NCBI GenBank assembly: GCA_956465555.1
Contig: OY101121.1
Coordinates: forward strand, 1,388,722-1,452,721
Source of the DNA: Nitzschia sp. pyKryTriq1
Lineage: Eukaryota > Bacillariophyta > Bacillariophyceae > Bacillariales > Bacillariaceae
Direction of reading: 5' to 3'
DNA: 64,000 bases
Part shown: positions 61,774-64,000 of the stretch, in pieces
Position numbering within the stretch: the stretch's first letter is position 1
Layout of the letters: each line of letters opens with the position of its first letter
The notes under the pieces: generated by a model
The model's input: the letters and a program-made list of their open reading frames with translations, nothing else
Databases searched by the model: none
What the model was told of the DNA's origin: nothing
Made by a program: the position numbers and the translations under genes

Positions 61774-64000
61774 TTATGGAATGGCTCTGGCGTAGGACGA
61801 GTAGTGACGACTCTGCCTCTCCGCCGCAGGATTGTAGCCACCCGTTGTTTCCTCAAAAAAACTAAGAAAAGCTGGTACTGCCGAGGTTATAGCAGAGATA
61901 GCGGTCGCCATGTTATTACCCAAGAGCGAGGCACAGCGCTGGTCCATTTCCGTTATCAAGTTGAACGACCTTGGCGGCATATAAATTATGGGAACTTTTT
62001 CTTGTAGTCCAACGCAAGACATCTGAGGGACGTCATCCTTGGCGAGTACTCCAAGGCTTGAGTTTTCTCGCGACTCAATCTCCAAAACTGAAGCAGGACG
62101 ACACACCTTCTTTTCTGGATTGAGGCCATGTCCTTCCACACAAGCTGCCACCTCTGGATGTCCTCGGCAATAGACAACCTCACTACCCTTGTAAGGGTAT
62201 TGGTAAGATTTCATCGTGGCGCTGTCAAAGAAACGCAAAGGTGACCTTCCATCCAGACTGGGTAGTACTCGTATACGGATCTTAAGTGCAAAAGTTGCCT
62301 CATCGTCAAACCATTGTGCCTGTGACTCGAGAGACTTGAACGCAACTACGAACTGCCAAGGAAGAAAGAAACCCCCTCGTGCCTAGAAAGAGGAATGAAC
62401 ACTTGAAAGTGAGTGCTGAAAAGTCTTCTTCAATTAAAAGTCAGACAGGGTATGTCTTTCTCACCTCTTGGTAGTCTCGGATGCCTTCAAACCCCAAGTC
62501 TGTTAGGCTTCTCAAAAAATTTGCGCGGTTCTTATTGGAAGTAAGGTGCTCAGCTGGATCATGCAGCAACGGCGACTGACCAACTTGAGCGACAACTATC
62601 CCAGTGTCATTCAATGCGCGCGGAAGAGATCGCAGGAATGGACCACCGTCATAAAGCGCTTCAACAAAAGAAATCTGAATCTGAGGGTCCCTAAAAATAA
62701 AAGGCCAAAATCATCTCACTGCCTGTCAGAAAACATCAAAATAGTAACGGTATAGATCAATCCTTCCACTCCAAAGCACTTACAGAGCATCCATGATGAT
62801 GACATCAAATGATTCTTCAACACGGTCCTCCTCATTCCCACTAAATCGATCAATGAACCACGCAAATGCATCTTCGCAATACAGTTCAACTCTTGGATCC
62901 TCAAAGCAACTGTCAGCGCTGCCCTCAAGCATGCTACAGTCGCTCCAATCAGGTAGATACTCTCTCGACAGTTTTACCATCTGCTCGTCAATTTCGATCA
63001 TGACAACCTTCTCGACTGTTTTATGTTTGAGTACTTCTCTCAATGTTGCACCTTCGCCTCCCCCAATAATGGCAACGCGTTTTGGATTGGAATGGGCAAA
63101 CATGGCTGGATGAACCAACGCCTCGTGGTAGGCTGCATCACCTGACCTTCTCGATTGCATCACTCCATCAAGAAAAACTATACGATCCGGCTGAAAAAGC
63201 TCTGGATGGTCCGCTTCGTAGGATCCGTCGTTTTTCAACGACTTCTCGTACCCGTCAACGCTTTGAGTCACAGGCAACAATACATCATAAATGTCAACAC
63301 GCTGGAAATCAGTTTGCGCGGATACAACCTACCAAGGACAAGAACGGAACGTTAGTATGTCACACAAAATATTCATGAAGATGTGACATGATTGACGATG
63401 TCTAACCGTTACCTTTTCTTTCATATCTATCATTTCACCGATCGGAAAGGCATAGAAATCAGTGGCCGCGGAATCACCGCTTGTGTCTTCGCCTGAAAAT
63501 CCTCGGAGCTTGTGAGCCCAGATCGCATGAGGTTTCTGATCGGAGCCCTCATTTGCAATACCAAAGAGCCTCTTAGCCACAGGGACAACAGGCAACAGCG
63601 ACTCATCTCCACATGTGTACAAGTCCAGGGTAATAACTCCCTCGACAGGCCAGGTGTGGAATGAAACGTGACTTTCCAGTAAGACTCCAGCGCAGCTGAC
63701 TCCGCTCGGTTTGAGACCGTGACAATGATACGACAGCAAAGTCAAACCGCATTCTGCGACCAGATCCAACATTGCGTGGGCCAGACGCACTTGAGAGTTG
63801 AGGAAGTCCCCCTTGACATGTTCGATGTCCATGAGCAAGTGTTGACCTTGTGGAAGGTGCTCGGATTCATCGTGAAGTAGAGAATTATTGACTTCTTGCA
63901 AATTTGGACGAACTTCGTGGCACTCATTATATGGGAGATCAACGCATTGCCTTCTCCCTTCCTCCGTAACAACCCAACGAGAATTGGCCACCGACCTTGC
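61774..64000 (-). CDS. AdoMet decarboxylase-aminopropyltransferase-SET tail fusion, copy D (partial)
   Basis: Copy of B shifted by 3,656 bp: exons 63413->64000 (5' end beyond the window), 63328-62784, 62690-62465 and 62382-61774. The translated parts are identical to copy B, including the pyruvoyl Ser context ESHVSFHTWP, the GGGEG loop, DALDP and the truncated SET tail. The visible first exon begins inside VANSRWVVTEEG; the anchor helix and initiator lie past 64000. If the second unit is complete, the N-terminus would be encoded by sequence beyond about 64196 and may differ from that of copy B. Confidence 0.9.

Larger units (their letters stand above)
56885..64000. repeat. 3,656-bp tandem segmental duplication
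   Basis: Unit 1 is 56885-60540. Unit 2 starts at 60541 and runs off the window (expected end about 64196). The two begin with AAAGAACAAAGAGAAGTGG, which follows different sequence in each case, giving the boundaries. Comparing the units I noticed one substitution (C at 57180, T at 60836). Each unit holds the 5' end of one fusion gene, an intergenic region with an (AG)n tract and a palindrome, and the body of the next fusion gene. Confidence 0.95.

Noticed and set aside
1-64000. tRNA, rRNA or CRISPR features
   Set aside because: I looked for T-loop-like words and regular spacer arrays and found none convincing; the 10-bp satellites have no spacers and the genome is eukaryotic.

Overview
The window looks like nuclear DNA of a diatom, probably a pennate one. 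Genes are compact, with none or a few short GT-AG introns (mostly about 45-160 bp). The genes are eukaryotic: nuclear pore, exocyst, spliceosome, mitochondrial complex I and HECT ligase. One precursor has a signal peptide followed by a plastid-type Phe motif. The right third carries the bacterial-type AdoMet decarboxylase/aminopropyltransferase fusions known from diatoms, where they are proposed to build the long-chain polyamines used in silica formation. The organism assignment is inference; no rRNA or marker gene is present.

Left part (1-13 kb): two arrays of an exact 10-bp satellite flank ribosomal protein eS30 and fragments of an unresolved minus-strand gene. Then come NDUFA13/GRIM-19, a Rossmann-fold reductase, a 2.5 kb stretch without a convincing gene, PUS7/TruD pseudouridine synthase, an extended SDR reductase and a PDI-like ER protein with a CGHS site. 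Middle (13-38 kb): a UBE3B/C-like HECT ligase whose last codons are duplicated downstream, a copia gag fossil, RAE1, an LRR protein, a two-domain SSAT-like acetyltransferase, a plastid-targeted repeat protein, an MFS transporter, a UTP30-like L1-domain protein, NUP160, a coiled-coil protein and a CorA-type transporter. Right part (38-64 kb): a second SSAT-like protein, an AdoMetDC-aminopropyltransferase fusion (copy A), EXO70, a MYND/ankyrin protein with an apparent frame break, SYF1/XAB2, an EXS-domain protein, a SET-domain gene remnant, and two near-identical AdoMetDC-aminopropyltransferase fusions (copies B and D; D runs off the window).

The most notable system is the polyamine neighbourhood. 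It has three fused decarboxylase/aminopropyltransferase genes, all with a predicted N-terminal membrane anchor where visible and a shared intron plan, plus two dual-domain acetyltransferases of the spermidine/spermine acetyltransferase family. Copies B and D carry a C-terminal SET-like tail lacking the catalytic core. The adjacent remnant keeps a full SET core but has lost the polyamine domains. A 3,656-bp tandem duplication with one substitution noticed created B and D, so the locus is being reshaped now or was misassembled.

Exon boundaries were worked out by hand from splice consensus, reading frame and paralog comparison. No database search was run.
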